Assembly: GCA_037783415.1 (NCBI GenBank) | Contig: JAZGTN010000005.1 | Span: 3,968,001 to 4,032,000, forward strand | Direction: 5' to 3' | Source of the DNA: Leptasterias polaris | Lineage: Eukaryota; Echinodermata; Asteroidea; Forcipulatida; Asteriidae | Length of the DNA stretch: 64,000 nucleotides | Shown: positions 21,901-36,900 of the stretch, one piece after another | Numbering within the stretch: position 1 is the stretch's first letter | Layout: the number at the start of each line of letters is the position of its first letter | The notes under the pieces: generated by a model | Databases searched by the model: none | Seen by the model: the letters and a program-made list of their open reading frames with translations, nothing else | What the model was told of the DNA's origin: nothing | Position numbers and translations under genes: made by a program

Positions 21901-24900
21901 ATAAAAAACTGGGATTTCCGGGTAAACGCGGAAGTCTCACATGCCTATTTCCTGGCATGCTCCAGCCAGTGCCAGTGTGATAGCCTGCTGCACGGGAGAA
22001 TTTAGTTGACGTAGCTTTGCACGTTTGTAAAAATCCCTTGGTTGTGCCCACCTGTGTTCGGCACTGATGTATGATTTTGCTTTTTATTTCACAAGTAAAC
22101 TTCACCCGAAGCGATAACACAGACACTTTTAAAAGTTATTCACAGTTAATATCAATGTAAAGCACCTGAATACAAAAAAGGCTGTGAACATCAGGTAAAA
22201 ATAGGGGAAAAAATAATTGTGTAACTTTGTTTGCATTGTAGAGATCTTTTACACCCAGGATGACAGCAGTTATTCAGCTGTTTCCTTTGATCTTCCTAGA
22301 CCTGGAAGTAAATGAAGTCCACAGCCTCTGTTACACACAGGTGTTGGCCTTAATGCCCCTTCAAATGATTCCAATTGACTTTAAAGATTTTCCAATGGAA
22401 GGTCCCCTTGAAATGAAAATGGCCTTGCCCTCTCAAAGATGAAATTGCAGGACTGCCCATCACCGATCCAAAATTTTGAAATTTTTTAACATTGGTTATT
22501 CTGAAAGACCCCTTCCACCCCCCCCCCCCCCCCTTCCAAGTCCAATACAATGCACACTTCAATGAATTAGACAACACTTACTTTTCCATATTGGGGCCAA
22601 CCAGGGGATTGTGTCCAGCCATGCCAGGGAAATACAAATGGTCTTTCATGAGCATGATGTCACCGACTTCGTAATTCTTATTCATGGAGCCAGCGGCATT
22701 TGTGATGAAAAGTGTTTGGACGCCAAGCAGGCTCATTACTCTGACCGGTGCCGTAAGCTGGAGACAAAATAAATCAACAAGTAAAATAAACAGACTAGTA
22801 AAGAAGTCCCAAATGCATTAAACAAACTGTACAATGTAAGAAGACAGGTTTCTCACATTAATTGTTATGTGTTTTCTTTTTAAAGGAGGTATCCCTTAAT
22901 ATCACAAGGCTACACTTAACTAATTTTGGCCCCCAAATCAGTTAAGTGTAGCCCCCACCAGGGGCACACCTACTCCTGGGGCTAAAACAGGGTTACCCCC
23001 TTCACAGTCAGTAAGGATGTAGGCATGGGTATCATCTGCTAAGAGCCTGGCTGACAGTGCAAAATGCACTACCTTCCAAGCTCAAGTACTACAAATATGT
23101 TTATGTAAAAGAAAAATGTAAATGGCTGAAAGGGATCAGCCAAAACTGCCAGAGTTTAAAAGAATCAATGAACATGCTTAATATTCTATTCAGCTGTGGA
23201 TTTCTTTTTCAAGTTTGGCAGACAAAAGGTGGAAAAAGACCAGTAATAATGTGTTCATTTATGGAGTGGTTTGCCTATACCATTCAAACACTTTTGCTAT
23301 TTGCCTACTCAAAACAAACATGTAGAGAAAAGAGAGCCGGTGCAGATGATTGTGGATGTGGGTACCTTGCAGTCTGCACCATGGTTTAGAACCTCAATTT
23401 GCATTGGAATTACTACGGAAGTCCCAACGTTTTATACACCAATCCGACGAAAAGAATTTGGTAGCGCCCTCTATTGACAAAATTTAACAACTGCGGTGTC
23501 GCAAGCTGGAAGCACTGATCTCTATATACTGTGCTTCCAGCTTGCGATACCGCAGTTGTTAAATTTTGTCAATAGAGGGCGCTGCCAATTTGTTTTCGTC
23601 GGATTGGTGTATAGGGAAATAAAAGTAGATGAACAACACCAGTAAAGTTAATGTAGTTTGATGAGGAACTACATGTACGTCACTCTTAAAACCCATTCTC
23701 CTGATACCTTTTTGCGACAGGTGATATCGAATCCTCAAATTTCCTCCTCTCTTATGTCACTTCACGTCAACAGGTTTGGACTTTTAGATAAGATTGGAAT
23801 GCCAGACCCAGTGATAAGACTACAGCCCTCCTCAGTCCTTCTGAATCCTTCATTTCAGCCTGAGGGGGCAAACGAAAAGATAATACCTACCTTCCATGCT
23901 GGGTATCCTTCATACATGTGAAAGCGTCCTTTCATGCAGATAACCGTCTTGCCCTTGAGTTTGCCAATAACGAACTGGCCATGATGACCCTTGACTGTAG
24001 GATAAATAAAGCAAGACATTTTTTGATCTGAAACCATTTGAGAAGAGTCAAGTAATAATTGACAAGGGTAACTGGAATGGCTAATTATAAATAAATTTTG
24101 GGGTGAACAAAACCAAAAATTAAAAGAGTTGGATTTGAACCTGAGACCTCTTGATTCACGTGCTGGTGCTCTAACAACTGAGCTATCTAGCCCCAGTGTT
24201 GGCGGTCTCCCTATTTTGTCATTATTTTTTTATTTTTTTATTTTTTTGGAGGGGGGCTCAGTCATGCAGAAGTCATGTAACTGTAAACAATTGTTCAGCC
24301 AGGAATCACACTCCCTTTATGATACAACCTGACAAGCAACCTTCTAAGAAGAATCAAATTACTATTTTTTAGGCTGAAGCAGTGAACATGACTAAAGTAA
24401 GCTATAGTGGAAACATTGATAACAAATCAAAAGGCTCTTCTCAGAGTTAACACTTCTTCCAAAAAGAAATTTCCACATACCCGAAGTTCAAATAAATTTT
24501 GGAAAACACAATTATTTCAAAAATGTTACCACCTTCATAAACTCAACTCAGTTTGTAATAAAAAAATTCACTGTACACTGAAATGCAGGTGAGCCCTAAA
24601 GCCAGCACTGCAGTGCAATTAATGTTGATAATGCCATGTGCGACACACTGTCACCGTCTTGGTGAATCTGCACCACAGCCTGTTTGAAGTAAAAAGTGTT
24701 AAAAGTTGAACTATTTTTCAAACTGCTGATTCGGGGACTGCTTTTTATTGCGTTGGAGTTTTACTACCAAATAAAGCTGACATTTTACTACCAAATAAAA
24801 ATGACTTCTACAGTCATATAGAATTTTCAATTATTTTTGACCGTGCAAACCTTTTGATGATTTATTGATTCCTAGACATTCCCCACTTTGTGATAATGAA

Positions 24901-27900
24901 GAAAATAGGCGTGCACTTATAGAACTGTGTATACCACTACATATATATAGAGATTCACTGATTCATGAAATTGCTAAACTTGCTTATTACTTTGAAAACC
25001 AAACCCATTGTGTTCAATTATAGAATAGCCCAGTCGCAATTGGAAAGAGTCAAAACCCATAAAGATCTAGGTATTGTTATTGACTCTTAAGTTAACATTT
25101 TCTCCTCACATTGACTCCATTGTTGCCAAGGCAAACCGCATGCTTGGAATTTTTTGGCGCCACTGTAGAAGCTTAGATCTCAGGACTAAACAATTGCTGT
25201 ACTGCTCCCTTGTCAGACCTAGTCTTGAATTCTCATCTGTTTCTTTCAACTCAATATCAGCCTCCAATGAAATTCGCATTGAACGCATCCAAAACAAATT
25301 CCTTCGCTTCCTTGGCAACAATGTAGACAACACACATTGTTAATTTGTCTCCTCTTGATTCACTAAAGAAACGTAGACAGAGTCTGGATCTGACTTTTCT
25401 TTTCAAATGTGTGAACTCTTACTTTACCAGTAATCTGTTTTCCCTTTTTCCCCTGAAGATTCCCCGCCCCAACCTTCGGCATCCTGACCGGTTCTACGTT
25501 CCAAACAATAAATAAAGTCAATGCCACTAAAAACTAATGCCACTAATTACAACAGAATTACCCATTCAAATCCCAGTATTGACATTTTCCACCTCACCCT
25601 TCCTGCCTTCAAACATAAAATCAATGAAATCTTGTGATTTTTTTAATCTGAAAGGGGAGGTTGGGTCCAGAGTGTAACTTATGTTTTAACTTTTTTTGAT
25701 GTAAGAACTTTTCACCATTTTAATCTCTGTCTTGTTTTGTCTGTTTAAATAATTTTATTGTGCTATTTTATGTAATTTAATGTTTTTATCCATCCTGTTA
25801 TTGGCGCTTGCGCTGTTGGATGTGGCTGAAATAAAATTAAAATAAATACATGTACATGTAGGTCAACAATGCAAATGTCATACCCCGCAGGTTTTGCACT
25901 GTTGGCCAGCGCTATGCAAATCAAAGGAGCAAATATTGATTCGCCACTTCGTGAAAATGCAAATATAGTGATTAACAGTCATGCTAATAAGTGTATAATA
26001 AGTGTATAACAAAAACATTACGTGTTAGGTCCTATAACTTGCTGAAAATGTTAACAGCAAATGAGTATGTCAAGAATTTGTACAAAAAATGATTCGCCAA
26101 GTTTTAAGATTTTTGACACATTTGTCACTTCGTGAAAATTGTGACGATATGTGGGATGGTGAGATAGAACTGGGGCCCAATGATGAATCATTTTAATTAA
26201 CTTTTTTATTTGTTTCTCAAATGAGTGTTTGTACAGTAACTTCCTGAGCTCCAGCAAAAAATAGTTATTAAAGAGGGGCTCCAATGTATAGAGTCCGTAT
26301 GAAAGTGGAAAACAATTTACAAGTCTCCAACCTATCAAATAATAAACCACAAGGGAAACTGACTGGGTACATTTTTAAATGATTTTGGGTTGAACAAAGA
26401 AAAATTGACTAGAGCGGGATTTGAACCAACGACCTCCGGTTTAACGTGCCGGCGCTCTACCAACTGAGCTATCTAGCCCTATGTTGGCGGTCTCCCTATT
26501 TTGTCAATATCTTTGTTCGGGGGGTGCCAGTCAGAAGCCATTCAACCGCAAACTGCCGTGTAGCCAGGGATCACACCCAAGTATAACGATACAACCTGGG
26601 AAGCGGCAGCCAGGGGATCACCTTAAGGGGATGCGACTCACGTTAAAATGGTGTACAATGTCATTTAAGTTGATACTCTTTCAGAACGCAATTTGAAGCA
26701 TGACGCCATGAGACGTCAAAAACAACTGGGTTTATACTTTCCAAAGAAGAATCGGTGCACAAGTCAAAAGGGAAAATCCAATGCCATTTTTATTGCATAA
26801 CATCAGAATTCAGAAACGAACTAAACATTCTCTGCCCCAAAAATCACAGACCACATATTTGAAATGTGATGTCATCAAAATGTTTTTATATTTTCACAAA
26901 AAAAGTATCAAACACAGTGGCAATTTCACTTTGTTTTAGTGTGAGAATTGAAATACATGTTCTCCTCCCATGTTCTAAGGAATCTATCAATTGGAAATCG
27001 AGTGGATCCAAAAACTTAATTTGACCTTGGTGACCCTGCTTCAAATTTAAAGCTGTTTTAAATTTTTTTTGAGTATCTTCCCTCTATACATCACAAGGCC
27101 AAGAATGGTCACTTTGAGGTCCGTAAGGATGTAGGCATGGATGGGTATCATCCACTAGGAGCCTGGCTGGCAGAGCAGAGTGCACCCCCTTCCCAACTTT
27201 TTAAGAAGCAATTATGGTCAAGTGCCTTGCTCAAGGGCACAAGTATCATGACTGGGATTGTAACCCACACTCTGCTGCCGAAGACACCAGAGTTTGGGTC
27301 CGATGAACTAGACCGGTCAACAGTCCATTGAATCCCTCACCTCGATTGGACTTCTGGGCTTATGACAGAACAAGAGAAGTTTATTCCACTTAAATTTGAG
27401 AAAAGTCGAGTAATGAATCTCCAAGATTTGTTTTGGAAAAGGTCAAGCCGTTTACACACCTGTGCTAACAGGAAAGTGCTGAATATCGCTGTACGGAATG
27501 ATAATGCTGTCCTCAACCATGTCTGCCAGACCGCCAAGCCCAGAGCCACAGATGATTCCGACTGTTGGTTTGTGACTTGTGCGATCCTGAACTTGTTTGG
27601 CAAAGCCTTCCAGTTCACCGTAAGTATACCTTTAAAATCAAACAAAAAGCAGAAAATAAACCTTTTAATAATAATGTTTCATGTCGATGGTTTTCTAGTG
27701 GTCAGATTGTATGAAAATAAGAAATCCTGAAAATTTGAAAGGTCCCTCTTTGTGTGGAGACTGGAGATACAGCCAATACTTTCAACAACAAAAAATATAA
27801 TCTTTATTGTCCAATCTTTAAAAATATAAAAATGGAAAATGTCTAAATGTCTAAAATTGATTGACTAAAGCTCCAAAACAGAACAGCAATAGCAAAATAA

Positions 27901-30900
27901 TAAATTGTAGAGGTTTACAGACTCTCTGCATGATTTCAATTAGATAATCTATCTGAAGGCTTCGTCAGAAGGGCCACCATTGTGAACGGCAGTCTCATTG
28001 CTTTCAAGAAAATCTGAAGATGCAGGAAGCCCAATGAAAAATCCTGCAAACAGAAACAAATTCCTGACAAATCACAGGCTTGTTTTTAGATCATTTCCTC
28101 AATATGCAAAGTTTCAAATCCTATAATACATGTATGAATTTTAAAAAGCTGGGGTCCGTAGTACATGTAGAAACAAATTCAAAAGCTTCACAGTAAGGAG
28201 GCAAAATCAAACAAGACATTAAGACAATTACAAACTAAAACTGAGTAACTCAGCTTCACCAACTATAAGTTTGAATTCGTCAAAGAAGGACTGTTAACTT
28301 GTTATATCACAAGCTTTGCACAGAGACAGTGAAGACTTGTGTTAATTGTTTCCAACAAATACATGTATGTAAAGCTCTGCCTACGATACTGGGCACTTGA
28401 CAAAACTTGGCCCCACATGGTGTGAGTAGGCTCCTTTGAAACCATGGCAACTGGCTTAAGCTCCTGCCTTAGAGGCTCTCATATGAATTTGTTGCCCCTT
28501 GTTTTGTTCACTTAAGATTAACCCTTTAAATACCATTGTCGAGTTTACTCGACAGTGCGCCATGTATTGCTTCCGTACCAATGTCGAGTTTACTCGACAC
28601 AAAAAGCAGCGGCGTTTGAGAGCCTGTAATTATTTTGTTTGGCGCCCTCTGCTGTTGACCTTTATATAGACGGGTAGCTTGTTTATCGAGCTTCACAATG
28701 GTATGTATTGTATAGGGGGTCGCCATTACGATATTCCGAGAAAAATTACATTGCATGCAGCAGTACTTCCAGATTTCACGCTTCCGTTTTCCCGACAAAA
28801 AATCACCATCATGGCTGTTCGTGACCTGGAGGTTTTGGTTGAAATATTTGTCGTAAGTGACTCCGAATTGGACTCGGAAATATCTGAAGAAGAACCTAGT
28901 GAAGATTCAGATGAAACTCGTGATGTTTCGTCGCCAGGCACGTTCAATTATGACAACTATCCTGACGATATACCGGTAGCTGGACCGAGCACGGCACCCG
29001 TTCAACGCCGCGGGCTTGGGCGTGGACCCGGCGGGCCTCGACCCATTCGTGCCGATCGAGGTGACAAAGGACATAGAGATAATGTATACAAATTTGACAT
29101 CATATAAAAGGTCATTTCATAAGCTACAAATTGTATGCATAAAGTTTTTCCACAAAAATATGTCTTCACACAGAAAATCAAGATTGAAAAAATGTGAACA
29201 CTGCACGTTGCTTTTTTGTGTGTGTGTGAAAAAATGCGGTACACAGCAGTGTGATGACCCCTATAAAAAATGCGGCTCTCAATTTCGGTACCTTCTGGAG
29301 ACCAAGGACAAAACAAAAAAGGGAAAACAAAAGGACTCCACATGGAATTTCTAAAGACCGGGGTGCTCCACAAGGAAATTTGTGTACAAAGTCTATGGGA
29401 AACTGTTAAGTGCAGGGACAAAGGAAAGAACAAAAGAGTGCTCCACAAGGATGCATTTTTCTGTCTCGATGTATTGAAAGGGTTAACCCTGTGTAGCTGT
29501 GCGTTCGACCATAACAGGACTGGGTTGCATGTTCCATTCACAGAAAGGGTTAAACTTAACATGTTATGTAACCACAGAGGGACGTTCATTCGTATCTAAC
29601 ATACTGATATAACTAATACACATACATGGAAAAACAGAAACATTTGAATCAATGAGAAGTTGGTTTCTGAAAGTTATTTCTTTTTATCTTTTCTCAACAA
29701 GGGGTAATTTTTTAACAACACTTAACAAAAACGTAAGCTCTATAAACTCCAAGTAAAAAAATAATACTCATTTTGTTTTGAACGTACATGGAATGAGTCC
29801 AAAATAAATCATACTTTTGTGACACCTATTCATCACATAGCAACAATAATACTATTTAATAGAAGTATAAGAAAAATAATGATAATCATTAAGAGACGAA
29901 TCTCACCATAAACTTATATGTATAGCCCATACCCACTGCAATAAACAAAGAAATCCACGCGTACCCTCCTTTGACAAAAATGGTACGGCCCATAGTCACG
30001 TAGTGTCATGGAAGTGGTAAATGGCCCTCGCATCGTAAATTTCATGTTTTTTAGGTTCTAAATTTACACTACTTCAAGATTGAATTTCCCCGTAAAAAAT
30101 TCACAATATGGTCATTGATTATTATATAAGATATGGTCCGTTTTTCAAAGATTTCCCAATGGTGTAAACACAGAAAATCTGTTAATGAACTCGGAAGATA
30201 AAGGTCGCATGTTGAGTTCCCAAACACGTGTAAACAAACAGTGAGCAGTGGGAACTTCGGCCAAAGAACAGAATATCGAACGATGATCATCATTGGTCAC
30301 TTTTTCATCTTCAAAAGTACAGCGGTTTTTTCAACCAATCGAAACCTTTCTTACATCACAGTGAAGGTAATAGTCTCAACTATTCGATTCTGTTCGACCC
30401 GGTGGAATCCGACACTCCAAAAAGAATCGACACCCAAATGAGTAATTCTGATGGGGTGAAAAATGCACGCTACCACAGGAAAACCGGCACAACTTAGTTT
30501 TTCAAATGCAAAAGTACAGCGGTTTTTTTCATAACAAAAGGAAACAACTACCACCATTAGCTTGACCTTAAAATATACTTTTTGAAACTGTTCGACCCCG
30601 TGAAATCACCCGTGGGGTTATCAAGTTATGAGCGAAAAAGAGGGAAACACCTGCCTTTTTCACTTCGTTTGTTATCAGGAAATGCGTGAACAGGGGAAAC
30701 GAGCTTAAGTGAACACAACAAATTCATATGGTCTCCTTGTTTTAAAAACACCCAAACCAAATGAGCATGTTTTCAAAATAGTGATGGAGCCTACGCCGGA
30801 GCCAAAGCCAATTGTACAAAAAGGACCCTTCCAACAGAGATGAAGGATTCAAGTTTGAGTTCCATATTTATTGTGACCAAATAAGTCAGTGTACCAGACA

Positions 30901-33900
30901 TTCAAACAAGCCAATTTTAACCACATTGCCACCTCTCATTTGGTGCTTGATATATGGGGCATGGTGGTATGTTGACTATCCAGGGTTATCTCATGGGAGC
31001 TTGCAAGGGTTATTAATAAAAAGAACCAGTGAAAATAAGACAGAGGAACCAATGTGGAACGGTCTCAGTTGTTAACCTTTGACAAGGGCAGCTGTTTTAA
31101 CAACTAACCAGAGATGAGCTACTCAATTGCAGCTCAGCTGTGTCACAGTTTTGTTTGCTGGTCATGGCAAACCCGATTGGGTCAGAGCATCATAGAAAAA
31201 GGACTGGTCAGAGGAAGCCACTGCAAGGACAATTATATTGATTTTTACAATTGAGCCACCTTAGAAATTGACTAAGGTGTTTAATGAATTTCCCATCTTG
31301 TAAACAACCTTGATAATGCCTTCTTGGTTTTATCCATTATGAGAGTTTGTTTACTTTTTAATTCTATTTACATTTTTATGTTTCCTTAATTTCTATATTT
31401 TCAAGTTTTTTGTTAATACTTCTTGTGCTTTTGTAGATTGCTTTTATAGTCCTGTCCTGTATTTGCTTGTATTTTGCTGTAGTCCTTCTAGTTTACTGTC
31501 TCGTCTATGACATCGACTGTGCTCCATTTTCTTTTCACTCAGAGGACTGCAATGGAAATTTAGTCTTTGATTTTTTTGTGATCCTCGAAAAAAAAATAAT
31601 CTTTTGTTACTGTTTTCTTTCTATTTGTCTATTTTGTTTGCATTTATTTATACTTGCTATGTAGTTTGCCAAATAAGCCAAATCAAATTGAAAATCAAAT
31701 ACCATAATTAATATCATAATTTTACAATGAACAAACATTTTGTCTGTCACTGTATACTTTGTGCAACAGTTTGAGTTGTATTTTTTAGTTTTTGTTATTT
31801 TGCTTGCTGCAATCAATGTACTTGAGCAATAAACTAATTAAAGATCAACTTGAAGGAAATCACTCAAACTAATTCGATTACATGTATTTATCCTTGTTTG
31901 GTGTTTGGTTATCATTTGGTCTTTAAGTGTGAAGTTTCCCTCTCTGTAATTTCGTTGAAATTTGATTGGAAAAACTGCCCCCCCCCCCCCCCCCCCCCCC
32001 ACAGTTTGATTTTTGAACAACTGCCCTGCATGGTTCTTACATATTAGCAAAGACCCATAAAAATGAAAAGTGAAATCAACACTGAAGTACCAGTGCCTCA
32101 GAAAACCAGCATAAAACTAATCCATTGTGACATAAAATACGTCACAATACGGACTAGATGAAGGTTGTTTATCTTCGTTGCTATGTTGGACCATGCATTT
32201 GCGGTTGTATGTGTGCTTATGATCGAGACAGAGCTGATGATACATGTAGGTAAAAATATTGGCTATCGACTAAAGCTGTTGTGTAATTAGTAGGCCTATC
32301 ACCTAGACATCTGACAGGAACTGAACCAAGCAAGGTTACATTAATTTAAAGCGAACCTTCTATTACTTAGCTAGTCTTAATGAAAAGGAGTCTAAAGCAT
32401 AATTGGTGACAACCTTTATGTACATGTTTGTGGGATTATTGTCTTAAAAACCTATTATTTACTGATACTTTGTAATACTGGTACTGGTAGCAATTATCCA
32501 AAAATACAGCTATTTTTAAAGCTAATTGTGACTGTTCCAGACTTGATATTGGGTCCCTTGGAAGGAATGGAAATATTTTATCGAGTACAAGGGCTAGCCT
32601 ACATGTAAATCATGTACACATGGAGTAGGCTTTAAAATGAAAATTTCAGACAATTCAATCATAATTGTTTAAAAAAGTTTAAGGGAAACAAACAACATAA
32701 ATTGGAAATCAGACTAACTACATGTATGAAGAATGTCATGTCTGGTGTTTACAACCAGTGTTGTGACCAGAAGTTTTTAAGAGCTGGTTAATTTTCACAG
32801 AGGAGTGAGCTAAGCGAGGTACCGAGCGCTTGCGCGAGGCGTTCATCAGGGGTCCAAAGGGGGTGGCCCCGAAAATGTTTACATTTTACACCCTTAAAAA
32901 TACATATTTTATGGGTTCTAGACACTAACAACATACAATGTATTTTGCTGAATTATAGAAGTACACATGTTGAGCCATAGGCCTATATCAAGTTCTTATA
33001 CCCAGCCTGCTTATACCTCACAAATTCTAAATATCCTTCATATATCTGGAGCTGACAAGTGAAATGAGACGAGTGTCAAATTTAATCAAATAAAGTATTT
33101 GTTATTTATTAAATGTAAGTTGTGTAAAATTCTTGCAACTTAATACGGTAAATTAGTATTAAGAAAAACATAGAATGATCCAGGGATGTGATTCCTCCGG
33201 TTTTTGCCGGAAATTCTTTTTTTTAAACCAAAAAGTCGACCCGTGTGAATTGTGTAAATCCAGTGGGAAAAATGGGGACAGAAGATCGCGATACATTTGG
33301 TGTGCGAGCGTTGAATGCAGAAACCTTTGAAAACTGATGGACTTTTAACAAGTCTAATGTGCAGTGAGTCAAGTACCCAGTAGAAGTCAATATGGTTTGC
33401 GCAGTTACGCACGTACGGTCCAGACTATAAAAAAAAATATTGGATTGTGCACTGCTCGGAGATGTGCGCTTTCTTTCTTCATACAATGTACTTCCGTAAG
33501 AAAATAATTTTCTTGTCTATATCTCCCTCGTGAACGCATAAATGTGACAAAAATAATGAAGAAACAGTGGAGAACGATTTGTGAACAACTGGTATGGCGG
33601 AGCGGCATGAAGCGAGGGTTCTAATGAGCGTCGTATCTGTCGTACAATAACGACAAGAAAAATAACACCGCCGCGTGAACGAACGACATGTGTGCTCACA
33701 ACTTGGTGAGTTAGATAAAAAATAAAACACATGCATCAAAAGAGGAAGTCTGGCTACGTGTACTGATGCGTAACGTAGAGCTATACGTTCTACTATCGTC
33801 TGGTTCCTAGGTTTTTCTAATGCTTTACTCAAAGGATGCGGCAGCAATCAGACGCTGTGAGAATATATTTTTTTCTGCTAACATGGAAAGGGGAAACATC

Positions 33901-36900
33901 GCTGCATTAAACAGTCAACTTGAAATAAAAATGACACCAACAAGAATTGATCAATCGCGATCATCGAGGCCAAGATTTAACAACACTTTTGATTTTGATA
34001 GTTTTCAGTTACGTAAGAAGAATTCCTTAGTTTTTAAGCTTATTTAGTAGCAAAAAGTACCGGTCGGCAATGTCGTAACATTGCTTGAGAGCCGGTCGGG
34101 ATTTTTTAGAACTGGTTAGTGCCGACCAGCCCCGACCAGTGTAGTCACAACACTGTTTACAACATTAACTGTCCAATGAGCATCTGTTGGTTTCTGGGAA
34201 ATTCACATTTGCTCTTCAATGTCATCATGTACGTATGTAAAACTCAAAGACACGGTTAGGGGTGTAGGGAAGCATGTTCTCGGGAGCTGTAGACAAGCAG
34301 TATTTGTTTCGTGGTGATAGCGTAACAGCTCTCACAAGAATCTTGCGCACTGCTGGCTCCTGACAACTGCCCATGGGACCGTACTCACAAGAGCAGAAAG
34401 TCTCATTGACAGTATCATGAGAAGGCAGCAGTATCGCGAGAAGGCCGCTGATGTACATGTACATGTAGCTATGTTTGTTCTGAGCAGATGTCACTGACCA
34501 AATGCATAATGGCACAACAACACACTTGACCTCTGTGTGTCACGTTATAAAAATCTACAAACATTTTGGCAACATTTTGAGCCCTATACGTATAAAAAAG
34601 TACACACAAACCCATAACTCTGGGTTCCCTGAATGAACCATACAAGGCCAGGCCCAAAATCATGGCTCTGCTTATTGCCGCATTCTGCGCTTACGATCAC
34701 TTTTCTCTGCTAACTGTGCAATCGCCGAATTTCTGTGCTAGCTGTGTAAGCGAAAAATACCTAGTAACGTTGAGTATGCAAGCGCAATGGCAAAAATTCC
34801 CTGGTAACCCGTGAAATACGCTTGACGCAAGTGCGGAATTCCCCACTTCCGTAAACGCTGATTCTTTGCTTCAGTAAGCAGAGCCACGAAATTAGGCCCA
34901 GGTCTGAATTGGCAGCTACGGCTGTAGCTACGACTGCATCTCCGCTTGAACTATGGGCTGTCCTTGGCAAAACCTTTAGTAAAACTTGTAGCTGTAGTCC
35001 TAGTTGCCAATTTGGATAGTCTTAGTGAACCCTTGTGCTGGTGCATTGGCCAACAGGGTCTCAAAATGCAGCCGAAGTAAAGTTTAATCCCAACCCCGCC
35101 CCCAAAAATACCCTGAACGAAACAAACACCCTGACAAAAAAAAAAAAAAAAAAATCAAACCTCAAGCTGTTTTCAAATAAAAAAAGCTCTTGAACCAAAT
35201 CAGTAATGGAGTGTAAGCAATTCAATCACAAGTGAAATAGGCCTATGTATATATTATGAATTTGAAGTTGTTTTTTTAATGCAGCACAATAAAAAAACAG
35301 GGTCACAACCTTGAATTGAAGGCTACTTCCATATTTCAATGATACACAGAAAATATTGATTTTATAAAAAATCAACAGCTTGGTTTCCAGCTGAAAAATC
35401 CATTCATACTCCCAGCTGCTTATGGGAAAAGTGCAGTTGACTTTACAGGGTTTGTTAAATTATACCTATTATTTTTGTACATTTTATGTACATACTAACT
35501 CAAAGAGGTGTGGGGTCCTCAAAAATAACACTACACTTTGTCTAATGATGTATATAATGTCCCAGTTCTCAGTGGAGAGAAAAACAAATTCACAATAAAT
35601 TTCAAATTGCTCAACAAAACCAGAGTCTGAATTGTTACATATTAAATACACAGTGCATTTGGGTCAAATTTGTGTGTAAACTAACATGTATGCAGAAGTG
35701 ATTCAATCTAATCTACAGCAAATAAACCTTGTGGTTAAACTTAGAAAGAATTGATTAGCCCAGGATTTTCATTTTCCACATTGAGCATTCATGAGCAAAT
35801 TAAACATTGTACCGGTACTAACTTTGATTTGGTATGACAATGATGTAGGCCTATAGTTAGTTACAGGTAAACAGTAGGGCCTGCATACATGTAGACTACA
35901 CCTTTTCACACAATAGAAAGAATTGGGTAGCCCAGGATTTTCATTTTCCACATTGAGCATGAGCAATTTAAACATTGTACTAAACTTTGATTTGGTATGA
36001 CAATGATGTAGGCCTATAGTTAGTTACAGGTAAACAGTAGGGCCTGCATACATGTAGACTACACCTTTTCACACAATAGAAAGAATTGGGTAGCCCAGGA
36101 TTTTCATTTTCCACATTGAGCATGAGCAATTTAAACATTGTACTAAACTTTGATTTGGTATGACAATGATGTAGGCCTATAGTTAGTTACAGGTAAACAG
36201 TAGGGCCAGCATAGTAAATTTTTTAGTAGACTACACCTTTTCACACACTAGAAAGAATTGGGTAGCCCTGGCTGTTCATTTTCCACATTGAGCATGAGCA
36301 ATTTAAACATTGTACTAAACTTTGATTACATGTAGGGCCTGCATGTAGACTACACATTTTCACACTAGACAAGTTTCCCAGGAAATTCCCAGGAAATCTT
36401 GATTTGATCTTTTCCCACTTGAATCTCTAATCTTGCAAACTCCTGGGAAACAGCTACGCCTGCTTGGGAATGGGAGTGTTTAAAAGTCAGATACACGCAT
36501 ACTGTAAGCTTAATCCCCCCATTTTTCCTGTGAAATGAAAATGGGGTGGCGGTGTGAAGTTAAAATTCCCAAGTGATTTCCTGCAAGCCTCATGATATTA
36601 GACTCTCAGAGAAAAAAAACCCCTGAACATTTCACTGAGTAAGCATTCAGATGGGCTGACCTACAATCTACATGGCTTTTAAAGACTTTTCAGGCTGTTT
36701 CAAAAACACAGACATGAGAATGGGAGATGATAAAAAAACAGGATTTTTTTTTAACTTGGGCGAGTGCAAAATGTTAGAGTCCCAAATTTGTCGCCCGCAA
36801 GTTTTTTTACTGGCCCACATGTAATATGCACACAATTTTCGAAGTGTAGAAAACAATCAAAAAATCAAAAAATCAAATAAAATTAAAATGAAAAAAATAT

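Noticed and set aside
29002..29589. 195-residue minus-strand protein
   Set aside because: Runs across the piggyBac-like element end and its reversed transposase remnant; no domain and low-quality composition.
31050..31850. Second LINE 3' end
   Set aside because: AT-rich with a tail-like end but no reverse transcriptase peptide; not enough to call.
33140..33847. Overlapping minus-strand frames inside the 32.7-34.2 kb transposon
   Set aside because: No hAT transposase motif could be recognised; three frames overlap and none is convincing.
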